The position numbers and the translations under genes were made by a program. A stretch of DNA of 64,000 nt, taken from positions 186,001-250,000 of the forward strand of contig NZ_SRMP01000002.1 of NCBI RefSeq assembly GCF_005925325.1. The letters run 5' to 3'. The notes under the pieces were generated by a model. That model was given only the letters and a program-made list of their open reading frames with translations, was not told the DNA's origin and ran no database searches. Positions 41,763 through 50,630 of the stretch are shown here, piece after piece. Numbering within the stretch: position 1 is the first letter of the stretch; each line of letters starts with the position of its first letter. The DNA is from Pedobacter helvus. GTDB taxonomy: Bacteria; Bacteroidota; Bacteroidia; Sphingobacteriales; Sphingobacteriaceae.

Positions 41763-43496
41763 TTATAAGTTTTGTTTTTTCATTTCAGAAATGATGTATT
41801 CACTAGCTCTCATTGAAAGTGCTAAAATGGTCCAGGTAATATTCTTATCTGCCTGCGAAGTAAAGGCTGCACCGTCTACCACAAACAAGTTCTTACAATC
41901 GTGAGCCTGGTTGTATTTGTTCAAAGCCGATGTTTTCGGGTCGCTACCCATACGAGCGGTACCTGCTTCGTGAATAATTTTACCCGGAGCTTCTAACCCG
42001 TAATTATTCTCTTTGTTATAATCGCCACCCCAAGTTACAATAGCCCCCATATTATGCATCATTTCATCAAAGGTCTCTTTCATGTGCTTAGCTTGCAAAA
42101 TCTCATGATCACTCCATTTTACATTAAACTTTAATACAGGAATACCAAATTTATCCACCACGTTAGGGTCAATTTCGCAACGGTTATCGTACAACGGAAT
42201 TGCCTCTCCACGTCCTGCCATGCCCACACTTGCACCGTAGAAATAACGGTAATCTTCTTTTAAAGATTTACCATAACCACCGGCTTCTTTTTGTTGGCCA
42301 CGAACAGCGAATTTTCCATTCATGGCTTCAATGCCACCGCCAAAACCATAAGCGGGCTGGCTCATTCCTCCCCAATATTCAATATGGTAACCACGAGGGA
42401 AATCTAGTTTTTTATTATCTAGCCACCAAGGCGAGTAAATGTGCATACCGCCTACGCCGTCTTCATTGTAACGTTTTCTATCAAATAATTGAGGAAGCAC
42501 GCCGCCCATTGCAGCACCTGTAGAATCGTGCAGATAACGACCAACTACATCGCTGCTATTTGCTAAGCCATTTGGATGACGTTTAGATTTTGAGTTTAAC
42601 AATAAACGTGAAGACTCGCAAGCACTAGCAGCCAATATAACCGTGCGGCCAGTTACTTGATACTCCATCATGTCATCTTTGTTGATATAAGAAATGCCGG
42701 TAGCCAAACCTTCTGCATTAGTCAGTACCTCTCTAGCCATCGCGTTAGGGATCACATCTACGTTACCAGTTTCTATTGCAGGGTAAATCAATACATTGGT
42801 GGAAGAAAAATCGGCCTTTGCCATACTACAGTTTCTGTTGCATTGCCCACAGAAAAAGCAAACCCCTCTATCGTCATTCAATTTTTGGGTAAGGATAGAT
42901 AACCTAGAGGGAATTACCTTTACACCAGAAACGGCTGCGCCTTTTTGGATGAAAAGCTCGTGCAAACGTGGTTTTGGAGGCGGTAAGAAAAAACCATCGG
43001 GATGATCTTCTAGTCCTTCGTTGGTACCGAAAATGCCAATTAACTTATCTACTCTGTCGTAAAAAGGTTTGATGTCATCATAACTGATCGGCCAGTTTTC
43101 ACCTAGTCCATCAATGTCTTTTCGTTTAAAATCTTTAGGACCGAAACGCAAAGAAATACGCCCCCAGTGATTGGTTCTGCCACCCAACATACGGGCACGC
43201 CACCAGTCCCATTCGGTTCCGGGCGCTTTGGTATAGGGTTCTCCTTCTACATCCCAGCCATAGTAACAAGCATCAAAATCGCCAAAAGGGCGAAATTTAG
43301 TGCTTGCACCCCGACGCGGTGACTCCCAAGGATTTTTTAGCTGTGTAATGTTCTTTTGCGGGTCGTACATGGCTCCAGCTTCTAAAAGGCATACTTTTAG
43401 TCCGGCTTTGGCAAGCGTATAAGCTGCCATGCCACCGCCAGCACCCGAACCTACAATTACCGCATCATAATGTTTGCTTTGTTTTTTGATTTGCAT
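41763..43496 (-). CDS. GMC family flavin dehydrogenase (large subunit)
   Basis: The 577-residue flavoprotein has the FAD motif VIVGSGAGGGMAAYTLAKAGLKVCLLEAG, the GMC block GTEWDWWRARMLGGRTNHWG, a CFFCGQCNRNC cluster of cysteines (about 215-227), and a C-terminal HEAGTARMG...VVDGAAFTSQADKNITWTILALSMRASEYI. It likely oxidises a sugar or polyol in the periplasm. It has no signal peptide; export could depend on the subunit 3 protein encoded directly downstream. The four closely spaced Cys suggest a Fe-S cluster or disulphides, as in related fructose/gluconate dehydrogenases. Confidence 0.92.
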   Translation of the reverse strand: MQIKKQSKHYDAVIVGSGAGGGMAAYTLAKAGLKVCLLEAGAMYDPQKNITQLKNPWESPRRGASTKFRPFGDFDACYYGWDVEGEPYTKAPGTEWDWWRARMLGGRTNHWGRISLRFGPKDFKRKDIDGLGENWPISYDDIKPFYDRVDKLIGIFGTNEGLEDHPDGFFLPPPKPRLHELFIQKGAAVSGVKVIPSRLSILTQKLNDDRGVCFFCGQCNRNCSMAKADFSSTNVLIYPAIETGNVDVIPNAMAREVLTNAEGLATGISYINKDDMMEYQVTGRTVILAASACESSRLLLNSKSKRHPNGLANSSDVVGRYLHDSTGAAMGGVLPQLFDRKRYNEDGVGGMHIYSPWWLDNKKLDFPRGYHIEYWGGMSQPAYGFGGGIEAMNGKFAVRGQQKEAGGYGKSLKEDYRYFYGASVGMAGRGEAIPLYDNRCEIDPNVVDKFGIPVLKFNVKWSDHEILQAKHMKETFDEMMHNMGAIVTWGGDYNKENNYGLEAPGKIIHEAGTARMGSDPKTSALNKYNQAHDCKNLFVVDGAAFTSQADKNITWTILALSMRASEYIISEMKKQNL

Positions 43497-43651
43497 CTAG
43501 GCTTATAAATTAGTTAGGTATGTCCAAGTTAAGGTAATTTTGGTTGAAGAGCAAAAACATTCCTATGAAGATGTATTTAGGCAACTCTACTCTTATTGTG
43601 ATAGATGGCGCTGTAATCTTGTTCTGTATATTTATTATATTTGGTATACCT

Positions 43652-44090
43652 ATGACATCAAAACAACTATTTACCTCCATATCCGATGATATTGTGGTGA
43701 ACAAAATTTATGAGATAAGAAACCAAAAGTGATGCTAGATAGCGATTTGGCTGAGCTTTATGGTGTGGAAACTAAAAGACTTAATGAGCAAGTTGGGGAG
43801 GACGACGGAAACTGCCTTATGTGTTTTCCGAACATGGTGTTTTAATGTTATCAAGTGTTTTAAATAGCCCGCAGGCAATTCAATTAAATATTCAAATTGT
43901 GAGAATTTTTACAAGGTTGAGAAATTTGCTTAATGAACATTCAGAGCTCAAGATAGAAATTGCCGATATAAAAAAGCATCTCCAAAACCATGATAAAAAC
44001 ATAGAACTTGTTTTTAGTTATTTAAACAAGCTAATTGATAAAGAAAATCAACCGAGAAAAAGAATTGGCTTTAAGCCTGATGATTTGTAG
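43652..44090 (+). pseudogene. ORF6N domain protein, frameshifted and internally deleted
   Basis: Three pieces in three frames together form an ORF6N protein. Piece 1 (from 43652) reads MTSKQLFTSISDDIVVNKIYEIRNQK; one A is missing in the run before GTGATG, so the frame breaks near 43728. Piece 2 (from 43729) reads VMLDSDLAELYGVETKRLNEQV. At about 43793 an internal deletion removes the expected RFP-containing segment and shifts to piece 3, WGGRRKLPYVFSEHGVLMLSSVLNS... to RKRIGFKPDDL. Intact relatives are about 170-290 residues and occur on phage and mobile regions as anti-repressor-like DNA-binding proteins. TATATTTG at 43636-43643 remains as promoter. Confidence 0.85.
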
Positions 44091-44121
44091 GATTGCTGTA
44101 ACCTTTATCGGTGAAGTTCCG

Positions 44122-44189
44122 TTGCATTTCAAACCCTATTGAAGTGGAACCAGATTTTTTATCGGGAGCAACAAAAAGCGGGGCTTTCG
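44122..44189. repeat. Dispersed repeat with TTTCAAACCC and CGGGGCTTTCG words
   Basis: A second copy, rearranged, of the 3276-3351 element, between the pseudogene and the rplM promoter. ATCGGGAGC within it also occurs in the CCCGAT family. Confidence 0.5.
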
Positions 44190-44273
44190 TAACCGAAGAA
44201 CTACTGCATTTGCTTTTCAAATACATCTGATGGGAACCGGTAACTCGTAACCTGCAACTTTTTTCTCCAACTA

Positions 44274-44304
44274 TTTGGTATTTAAAGTTTTCTCCGTATC
44301 TTTG
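44274..44304 (+). promoter_or_regulatory. Consensus promoter of the rplM operon
   Basis: TTTG (44274-44277), 19 bases, TATCTTTG (44297-44304). The predicted leader is about 50 bases and includes TCCCTAAAAAACTGGGA, a small hairpin that could be an autoregulatory target. Confidence 0.75.
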
Positions 44305-44359
44305 CAGTCCCTAAAAAACTGGGAGATTATATATTTTTTAACAAATTAAATAAAAGCAA

Positions 44360-44803
44360 GTGAATACGTTAAGTTACAAAACTGTCTCTGCGAATGCTAA
44401 AACCGTTAATAAACAATGGGTTGTAGTTGATGCTGAAGGAGAGATTTTGGGGCGCTTGTCTTCTAAAATCGCAATGATTATTAGAGGTAAAAACAAGCCA
44501 GAGTATACCCCACACGTAGACTGCGGTGATAACGTTATCGTTATTAATGCAGACAAAATCAAGTTAACTGGGAACAAGTTAGCTGATAAAACTTATGTTC
44601 GTTACACTGGGTATCCAGGTGGTCAACGTTTCATTTCTCCGAAAGAGTTATTGGAAAAACACCCTAGACGTGTTGTAGAGAAAGCTGTTCGTGGTATGTT
44701 ACCTAAAACCAAATTAGGCAAAAAATTATACACTAATTTATTTGTTTATGCTGGTGCTGAGCATCCTCACGCTGCACAATCGCCAAAAACTATCAAACTT
44801 TAA
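44360..44803 (+). CDS. rplM: 50S ribosomal protein L13 (GTG start)
   Basis: The 147-residue protein is ribosomal protein L13, binding 23S rRNA during early 50S assembly. Signature stretches: NKQWVVVDAEGEILGRLSSKIAMIIRGKNKPEYTPHVDCGDNVIVINADKIKLTGNK and HPRRVVEKAVRGMLPKTKLGKKLY. The start is a GTG; no ATG in frame lies between the promoter and this codon. It opens the operon rplM-rpsI-rpsB-tsf with a strong promoter at 44274-44304. L13 is the usual autoregulator of the L13-S9 pair in other bacteria. Confidence 0.97.
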   Translation: MNTLSYKTVSANAKTVNKQWVVVDAEGEILGRLSSKIAMIIRGKNKPEYTPHVDCGDNVIVINADKIKLTGNKLADKTYVRYTGYPGGQRFISPKELLEKHPRRVVEKAVRGMLPKTKLGKKLYTNLFVYAGAEHPHAAQSPKTIKL

Positions 44804-44825
44804 TTAAAAGTAAAAGAGAAAAGAA

Positions 44826-45212
44826 ATGTCAACAACAAATACTTCTGGTAGAAGAAAAACAGCAGTTGCTCGTATCTATTTAAAAGAGGGTAACGGCACT
44901 ATTACCGTGAACGGTAAAGATCATAAAGAATATTTCCCAACCCTACCTTTACAATACATTGTTAACCAATCATTCGAAGTTTCTGAATTGACTGGTAGAT
45001 ATGATGTAAACGTAAACGTAGCTGGTGGTGGTGTTAAAGGACAAGCTGAGGCTGTTCGTTTAGCGATTGCGAAAGCTATTGTTGAGTTAGATGCTGATAA
45101 GAAATCTGCATTGCGTGCTAAAGGGTTAGTAACCCGTGATATGCGTATGGTTGAGCGTAAGAAACCAGGACGTAAGAAAGCTCGTAAGAAATTCCAATTC
45201 AGTAAACGTTAA
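44826..45212 (+). CDS. rpsI: 30S ribosomal protein S9
   Basis: The 128-residue S9 protein has the family opening TSGRRKTAVARIYLKEGNGTITVNGKDHKEYFP, the middle VAGGGVKGQAEAVRLAIAKAIVE, and the basic tail ending KFQFSKR, which reaches the ribosomal P site. It lies 22 bases after rplM, the common L13-S9 pairing, and 21 bases before rpsB. Confidence 0.98.
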   Translation: MSTTNTSGRRKTAVARIYLKEGNGTITVNGKDHKEYFPTLPLQYIVNQSFEVSELTGRYDVNVNVAGGGVKGQAEAVRLAIAKAIVELDADKKSALRAKGLVTRDMRMVERKKPGRKKARKKFQFSKR

Positions 45213-45233
45213 TCTTTTAAGGAGAACAAAACA

Positions 45234-46058
45234 ATGGCAAGAACAACATATCAAGACTTATTGGATGCAGGTGTACACTTTGGCCACCTTACCCGTAAAT
45301 GGAATCCAAAAATGGCTCCTTACATCTTCATGGAGCGTAATGGTATCCACATTATAGATTTAAATAAGACTTTAGCTAAAACTGAAGAGGCAGCTTCTGC
45401 GATTAAACAAATCGTTAAATCTGGTCGTAAGATCTTATTTGTAGCTACTAAGAAACAAGCTAAAGAAATCGTAGCAGAACAAGCTAAAAAAGTAAACATG
45501 CCTTTCGTAACCGAGCGTTGGTTAGGTGGTATGTTAACTAACTTTGCTACTGTACGTAAGTCAATCAAAAAGATGGCTAACATCGATAAGATGACTAAAG
45601 ATGGTACTTACTCAATTCTTTCTAAGAAAGAGCGTTTGATGATCCAACGTGAGCGTATCAAATTAGAAAGCCTTTTAGGTGGTATCGCTGATTTGAACCG
45701 TTTACCTGCGGCTATCTTCTTAATCGACGTGAAGAAAGAGCACATCGCAGTTGCTGAAGCTTTGAAATTAAACATTCCTACTTTTGCAATGGTTGATACC
45801 AACTCTGATCCTTCTAACATCGATTTCCCTATTCCAGCGAATGATGATGCTACAAAATCAATTTCATTGATTACTGACATCGTTGTTAAAGCTATCGAAG
45901 AAGGTTTAGATGAGCGTAAGCGTGAGAAAGATGAAGAAGCTGAAAAAGAAGCTGTAGCGGCTAAAACTGCTGCTGATGCTCCTGAAGCTCCAGCTAAAAA
46001 AGCTAAGAAAGAAACTGCTGAAGCAGAAACTTCATCGGAAGATAATACAGAAGCATAA
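45234..46058 (+). CDS. rpsB: 30S ribosomal protein S2
   Basis: The 274-residue S2 protein starts MARTTYQDLLDAGVHFGHLTRKWNPKMAPYIF and contains VTERWLGGMLTNF, PAAIFLIDVKKEHIAV and NIPTFAMVDTNSDP. The final 50 residues are an Ala/Glu/Lys-rich extension, longer than in E. coli, typical of Bacteroidota S2. A good AAGGAG site precedes the start. The gap to tsf contains a 10-bp inverted repeat (46077-46122). Confidence 0.98.
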   Translation: MARTTYQDLLDAGVHFGHLTRKWNPKMAPYIFMERNGIHIIDLNKTLAKTEEAASAIKQIVKSGRKILFVATKKQAKEIVAEQAKKVNMPFVTERWLGGMLTNFATVRKSIKKMANIDKMTKDGTYSILSKKERLMIQRERIKLESLLGGIADLNRLPAAIFLIDVKKEHIAVAEALKLNIPTFAMVDTNSDPSNIDFPIPANDDATKSISLITDIVVKAIEEGLDERKREKDEEAEKEAVAAKTAADAPEAPAKKAKKETAEAETSSEDNTEA

Positions 46059-46076
46059 ATAGATAGTATTTAAGTT

Positions 46077-46122
46077 AAGCGTTTGGAGTTTTGCGTTTTT
46101 AGACGCTTATCGCCAAACGCTT
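46077..46122. repeat. Inverted AAGCGTTTGG repeat between rpsB and tsf
   Basis: AAGCGTTTGG (46077-46086) and CCAAACGCTT (46113-46122) are perfect inverse copies, with TGCGTTTTTAGACGC between. It resembles the sdhA-sdhB gap wording. A transcript hairpin here could adjust tsf level relative to rpsB. Confidence 0.55.
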
Positions 46123-46155
46123 ATCATTTTCAAAAAATTCATAAATTTTCAAAAA

Positions 46156-47001
46156 ATGTCTACAGTACAAATTTCTGCGGCAGATGTAAATAAATTACGT
46201 CAACAAACAGGTGCCGGCATGATGGATTGCAAAAAAGCATTAATCGAAGCAAACGGCGATTTCGAAGCTGCAGTTGATTTATTGCGTAAAAAAGGTCAAA
46301 AAGTATCGGCTGCTCGTTCTGGTAATGCTACTTCAGAAGGCTTAGTGTCTATCGCTGTTTCAGCAGATGGTACAAATGGTAAATTAGTTGCTTTAGCTTG
46401 CGAGACTGAGCCAGTTTCTAAAGTTGAAGATTTCCGTAACCTAGCTCAAGCTATTTTAGCTGCTGCGGTTGCTAACAATCCTGCTACTGCAGAAGAGTTA
46501 TCAGCTATTGCTTTGGAAGATGGACGTACAGTTGCTGAAACCATTACTGAATTAACTGGTAAAATCGGTGAGAAAATCATTATCCAGGAGTATGCAAATA
46601 TCTCTGGAGAAAAAGTAGTTTCTTATATCCACTCTAACGGTAAAATGGGCGTTTTAGTAGTATTTGAAGGTGCAAACGGTGCAGATATCACTGAAGCTGG
46701 TAAAGATGTTGCAATGCAAATTGCTGCAATGAACCCTATCGCTGTTGATAAAGACGGCGTTGATCCTGCTACAATTGAGCGTGAAATTGAGATCGCTAAA
46801 GACGTTATCCGTCAAGAAGGTAAACCAGAAGAAATGGTTGAGAAAATCGCTGCTGGTAAATTGAACAAATTCTACAAAGACAGTACTTTATTAAACCAAG
46901 AGTTTGTTAAAGATGGTTCTATAGACGTTCGTAAATTCTTAGACAACACTGTTAAAGGATTAACTGTTACTTCTTTCAAACGTGTACAATTAGGCGCTTA
47001 A
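46156..47001 (+). CDS. tsf: Translation elongation factor Ts
   Basis: The 281-residue factor exchanges GDP for GTP on EF-Tu. Signatures: VNKLRQQTGAGMMDCKKALIEANGDFEAAVDLLRKKG at the N-terminus, and the EF-Ts core with VVSYIHSNGKMGVLVVFEGANGADI and AMQIAAMNPIAV. The end SFKRVQLGA and the following terminator recur, diverged, at 49384-49466. It is the last gene of the ribosomal operon; the usual pyrH-frr neighbours come only after the O-antigen ligase and nagA genes. Confidence 0.98.
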   Translation: MSTVQISAADVNKLRQQTGAGMMDCKKALIEANGDFEAAVDLLRKKGQKVSAARSGNATSEGLVSIAVSADGTNGKLVALACETEPVSKVEDFRNLAQAILAAAVANNPATAEELSAIALEDGRTVAETITELTGKIGEKIIIQEYANISGEKVVSYIHSNGKMGVLVVFEGANGADITEAGKDVAMQIAAMNPIAVDKDGVDPATIEREIEIAKDVIRQEGKPEEMVEKIAAGKLNKFYKDSTLLNQEFVKDGSIDVRKFLDNTVKGLTVTSFKRVQLGA

Positions 47002-47060
47002 TTTTTAAGCACATTGATATAAAAAACCCCGAATTAATTCGGGGTTTTTTTGTTTTACAT
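46971..47060. repeat. Direct repeat, copy A: tsf 3' end plus terminator
   Basis: The last tsf codons (CGT GTA CAA TTA GGC GCT TAA) and the terminator match 49384-49466 at about four of five bases over some 80 positions, in the same orientation. Confidence 0.75.
47021..47051 (+). terminator. Terminator of the tsf operon
   Basis: AAAAAACCCCGAATTAATTC followed by GGGGTTTTTTT: an 8-bp stem with a seven-T run. Confidence 0.9.
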
Positions 47061-47192
47061 GGCATTCTGGATACACAGGATTAAATTTTAATTGGCTGGT
47101 TGTTGTTTTAGGTTGTTGTGGTGCAGTATTATCTTGTAAGAACATCATAGTTCTGATTTTCCCGTAGAAAGGATGCGCTTGTAACAAATGAT

Positions 47193-49226
47193 CTATTTCG
47201 ATATTTTAGCCAATAATTCAAGCATAAGCGCATCATTAGGGTACAATTTTAGACCTTCCATAATAATACCTTTTACTTCAGTTTTATCATAATCACTATA
47301 AAACAACGATTGCGCATAGTAAGAGTAAGATTGTTGATCTTGTCTGTATTTGTTGTATTGAGCGAACAGCTTCTTTACTTCAGCAGCATCTTTATGAACC
47401 ATTGCTAAATAGCTGGCCATTCTAAAATAATAGAAATGTCTAGGTTTTGCATAAGCGGCTTTTTTGCCATATTTATAAGCGCTGTCTAACTTTTTTTCTT
47501 CTAAATAGATATTGCATTTCAAATAGTCGCCGTAGGCTAAATTTGGCATTTGATGATGTACGCTGTCTAAAAGTTTGATCGCTTCGTCGAACCTTTTTTC
47601 TTTTTGCAGGTATTTAGCCTTTTTGTAGCCAATTGTTTCAGAGTTTTCGCCAATGTTAGGAATTTTTGGAAACATTTGATTTACCTCATCGAACTTATAC
47701 TTAGGCATTGCATTGGGAATATTATCTATAGCAGCCAAATCGTTATCTACTTTATATTGCGATTGTGATGATTTGAAAACACTAGCATGAATATAGATAC
47801 TTCCCAAACACAGTAAAGTTGCAATCATGCAAAATATTAACAATGGTCTTGTATTAGTGCTTTTTGAGGCTAACTTTTTATTTGCTAACCAATTAATTAC
47901 TAATATGGCTAAGGTTAGCGAGAATAATAATTGAATATTAGGGCGTTCAGCTGGAAAATTAAAAAACGCATCAACAAAATAACCACATATTGCCGCAAAG
48001 GCTATAACGGCAATTGTTTTAGTTTCTAGGTTGTGCTTAGAAATTAATTGCTTAATGGTTATTACTAATGCAAGCACAAAAATCGAAAGAAATATCAGTG
48101 CATTTGGTACTCCGGTTTCTCCAGCAATTTCTAAAAAATCGTTATGCGGATGTTTGGAAAACACATTATCGTTTAACAGGGTGTTGGTATATAATGGTGT
48201 GTATAATTTCCAATTTCCGTAACCAACACCAATAAAAGGACTTTTTTTAATTAATTCGATAGATTTTTCCCAATAGGCAAGTCTAATATTTGACTCTGCC
48301 GTGGTTTGCTCTGACAGGCTGCCTAATCGTGATGTTACAGTGCCATAAGTTTCGGAGTTATTTTCTGTTGCCTTTTTTAAGCTATTTTGGCTGATAAAAA
48401 AGCTAATGAACAAAATACCAACTATATAAGAGCTAGTAACAAGATGCTTTCTTAGTTGCCCCTCTCTCCAATTAACATAACCAATGGCAAAAAGTATAAT
48501 TACCAGCTCTAAGATAATTCCTAGAAATGCCGCTCTTGCGTTGATTAAAAAGACCGAAAGAATGCATAGCGCTAATCCTAGTATCGCCAAAATTTTTAAA
48601 AATCCTTCGCGGGTTAAAATGCAGTAAACTATAAACGGAAGCTTGATTACAAACGCAGCAGCGAATACATTTTTATTTCCTGTTGTACCTTGCAAGCTAT
48701 TAATTAAAGCATCTATCGGTACTTTTCCCAAACCTTTATAAAACTGGGCGACGGTATCAAAACCTTGTAATAAAGTTATTAACGATATAATTAAAGCGAT
48801 ATTTTTTAATACGTTAATCTTATTGAATAGTAAGAAGCTTACAAGGAGAAAAGCTAATGTAGCTGTAAATAATCTATTATAAACAATTAGACCTTCTGTA
48901 GGATTTAAAGCGATGAAAAGAGAAATACCCGCAATACTGAAGAAGCTTAAGTAAGCAATAGTGATGCTGTTTCTGAAAAAACTTGACAGTTTTTCGTTTA
49001 TGACCGACTGCTTATTGCTGGCAATATACGCTATAGTTAAAATGTTGAGAATTGATAATAACAGCCAATGAATGCCCATCTGATCTTGAATTTCTACTTT
49101 AGGCGTAAATTCAATCAATAAATAGAAGGTAATAATTGTTGTGACTATGCTGTTGCTAAAATCGATAGGCTTTTCTGCTAAACTTGGCGTTACAGACGAG
49201 GCGTTTTTCTTAGGTTTTTTGTTCAT
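47193..49226 (-). CDS. O-antigen ligase family protein with C-terminal TPR
   Basis: This 677-residue protein has about a dozen membrane segments and a Wzy/WaaL-type periplasmic loop: WEKSIELIKKSPFIGVGYGNWKLYTPLY...SKHPHNDFLEIAGETGVPNALIF, where the His-Asn-Asp-Phe block and the Arg/Glu residues typify the family. The last 170 residues are helical repeats of TPR type (AKYLQKEKRFDEAIKLLDSVHH, KLDSAYKYGKKAAYAKPRHF). It may join sugar chains or glycosylate proteins. No other polysaccharide genes are nearby. By eye it is richer in A and T than its neighbours, and it lies between two copies of the tsf 3' end, so it was probably acquired. The ATG at 49226 is preferred over a TTG upstream. Confidence 0.85.
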   Translation of the reverse strand: MNKKPKKNASSVTPSLAEKPIDFSNSIVTTIITFYLLIEFTPKVEIQDQMGIHWLLLSILNILTIAYIASNKQSVINEKLSSFFRNSITIAYLSFFSIAGISLFIALNPTEGLIVYNRLFTATLAFLLVSFLLFNKINVLKNIALIISLITLLQGFDTVAQFYKGLGKVPIDALINSLQGTTGNKNVFAAAFVIKLPFIVYCILTREGFLKILAILGLALCILSVFLINARAAFLGIILELVIILFAIGYVNWREGQLRKHLVTSSYIVGILFISFFISQNSLKKATENNSETYGTVTSRLGSLSEQTTAESNIRLAYWEKSIELIKKSPFIGVGYGNWKLYTPLYTNTLLNDNVFSKHPHNDFLEIAGETGVPNALIFLSIFVLALVITIKQLISKHNLETKTIAVIAFAAICGYFVDAFFNFPAERPNIQLLFSLTLAILVINWLANKKLASKSTNTRPLLIFCMIATLLCLGSIYIHASVFKSSQSQYKVDNDLAAIDNIPNAMPKYKFDEVNQMFPKIPNIGENSETIGYKKAKYLQKEKRFDEAIKLLDSVHHQMPNLAYGDYLKCNIYLEEKKLDSAYKYGKKAAYAKPRHFYYFRMASYLAMVHKDAAEVKKLFAQYNKYRQDQQSYSYYAQSLFYSDYDKTEVKGIIMEGLKLYPNDALMLELLAKISK

Positions 49227-49383
49227 GTTTTTCAAGATTGAAGAAATTTACAAAAATTTATGATGTAAGATTAAATTTAAATCAAAACTTGATTGAAATA
49301 GCTATTGTCATGTAGTTGTGTCAAGTTTTTTCATTTTATGCTTTTGTAAGTTTTTGACTATCAATAAAAATGGTTTGTGTCTG

Positions 49384-49466
49384 CTTCTTTTAACGTATAC
49401 AGTTAGGTGCTTAATTTTAAGCAGATTTGCGATAGAAAACTCCGATTAATTCGGTTTTTTGTTTTA
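49384..49466. repeat. Direct repeat, copy B: tsf 3'-end remnant plus terminator
   Basis: AACGTATACAGTTAGGTGCT-TAA translates as the EF-Ts end (R-I-Q-L-G-A-stop) and is followed by TTTTAAGCA and CCGATTAATTCGGTTTTTT, a shortened tsf terminator. Differences from copy A are mostly at third codon positions. Confidence 0.75.
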
Positions 49467-49489
49467 GAACATTTTGGTAAACTTGTAGT

Positions 49490-50605
49490 ATGCAACTGCT
49501 ACAAAACCAAAATATCTTTCTTACAACTGGATTAAAAGAAGGACAAGACATTTCATTTGAAAATGGCTTAATCAAGGATGTTAAACCGAGCTCAGCTAAT
49601 TTTAAGTCAGAAAGCAAATACATTTTGCCCGGCTTTATCGACTTGCAGATTTATGGTGCTGCAGGAAAGCTCTTCTCTGCTGATCCCACAATCGGAAATA
49701 TCCGTATTATTGAAGAACAGCTTTTGCAAGAAGGTACTACTAGTTTCTTAATCTGCCTGGCAACCAATACACCGGAAGTTTTCAATCAATGTATCTCGGT
49801 AATCAAAGCATATCGCAGTGAAGCTAGAAACTGCTTGGGTTTACATTTAGAAGGTCCTTTCATCAATCCAGAAAAAAGAGGTGCTCACGTCAGAGAGTAT
49901 ATCCGTAAGGCAAGTTTAGATGAAATCAAATCTTTATTGGATTTTGGAGATGGAACCATTAAAATGATGACCCTCGCTCCAGAGTTACAAGACGATGAAG
50001 TAATTCAGTATCTGCTAGATCATGATGTGGTGGTTTCTTTGGGGCATAGCAGTGCAACTTTTGACCAAGCTACTAGAGCTTATAACCAAGGCATACAAAC
50101 CACTACACACTTATTTAATGCGATGTCGGCGTTGCAACATCGTGCGCCTGGCATTCCAACTGCGGTTTTCAACCATCCAACAGCAATGGCGAGTATCATT
50201 GCTGATGGCTTACACGTAGATTTCGAAGTGGTAAACGTTGCTGCCAAAGTGATGAAAGAAAGGTTGTTTATCATCACAGATGCCGTAACGGAATGTAGCT
50301 CCGGTCCATATCAGCACGTGGCAGTAGATGGCAAATTTGTAATGCCCGACGGAACTTTATCAGGTTCTGCAATGACAATGTTGCAATCTATCAAAAACTG
50401 TGTAGACCGTTGCGACATCTCTTTAGCAGATGCAATTAATATGGCTACCTATTATCCAGCAAAGCTGATGAAAATGGAAAACGAAATAGGGCAATTAAGT
50501 CTTAATGCTCAGGCTAACTTTGTTGTGTTAGATGAGGAATTGAATATAGCACAGGTATTTTACAAAGGCGAGGAAATTAAACTCAATAAAGCAGCGTCAA
50601 TTTAA
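49490..50605 (+). CDS. nagA: N-acetylglucosamine-6-phosphate deacetylase
   Basis: The 371-residue enzyme hydrolyses GlcNAc-6-phosphate to GlcN-6-phosphate in amino sugar and murein recycling. Metal- and substrate-binding motifs: [59 protein letters not shown] and [12 protein letters not shown] (catalytic Asp). Length is typical. It lies just after the displaced tsf-end copy and 25 bases before pyrH. No nagB gene is near. Confidence 0.95.
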   Translation: MQLLQNQNIFLTTGLKEGQDISFENGLIKDVKPSSANFKSESKYILPGFIDLQIYGAAGKLFSADPTIGNIRIIEEQLLQEGTTSFLICLATNTPEVFNQCISVIKAYRSEARNCLGLHLEGPFINPEKRGAHVREYIRKASLDEIKSLLDFGDGTIKMMTLAPELQDDEVIQYLLDHDVVVSLGHSSATFDQATRAYNQGIQTTTHLFNAMSALQHRAPGIPTAVFNHPTAMASIIADGLHVDFEVVNVAAKVMKERLFIITDAVTECSSGPYQHVAVDGKFVMPDGTLSGSAMTMLQSIKNCVDRCDISLADAINMATYYPAKLMKMENEIGQLSLNAQANFVVLDEELNIAQVFYKGEEIKLNKAASI

Positions 50606-50616
50606 AAAAAACTTGA

Positions 50617-50624
50617 TAATTTTG
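50617..50624 (+). promoter_or_regulatory. -7 element of pyrH
   Basis: TAATTTTG ends six bases before the pyrH ATG (50631), so an independent transcript would be almost leaderless. Confidence 0.45.
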
Positions 50625-50630
50625 TCTTTT

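Noticed and set aside
47005..47187. Minus-strand frame with protein-like stretch HPFYGKIRTMMFLQDN downstream of the O-antigen ligase
   Set aside because: It has no ATG start that keeps this stretch, runs through the tsf terminator, and is short. It could be a gene remnant inside the insert, but the evidence is too thin to annotate.
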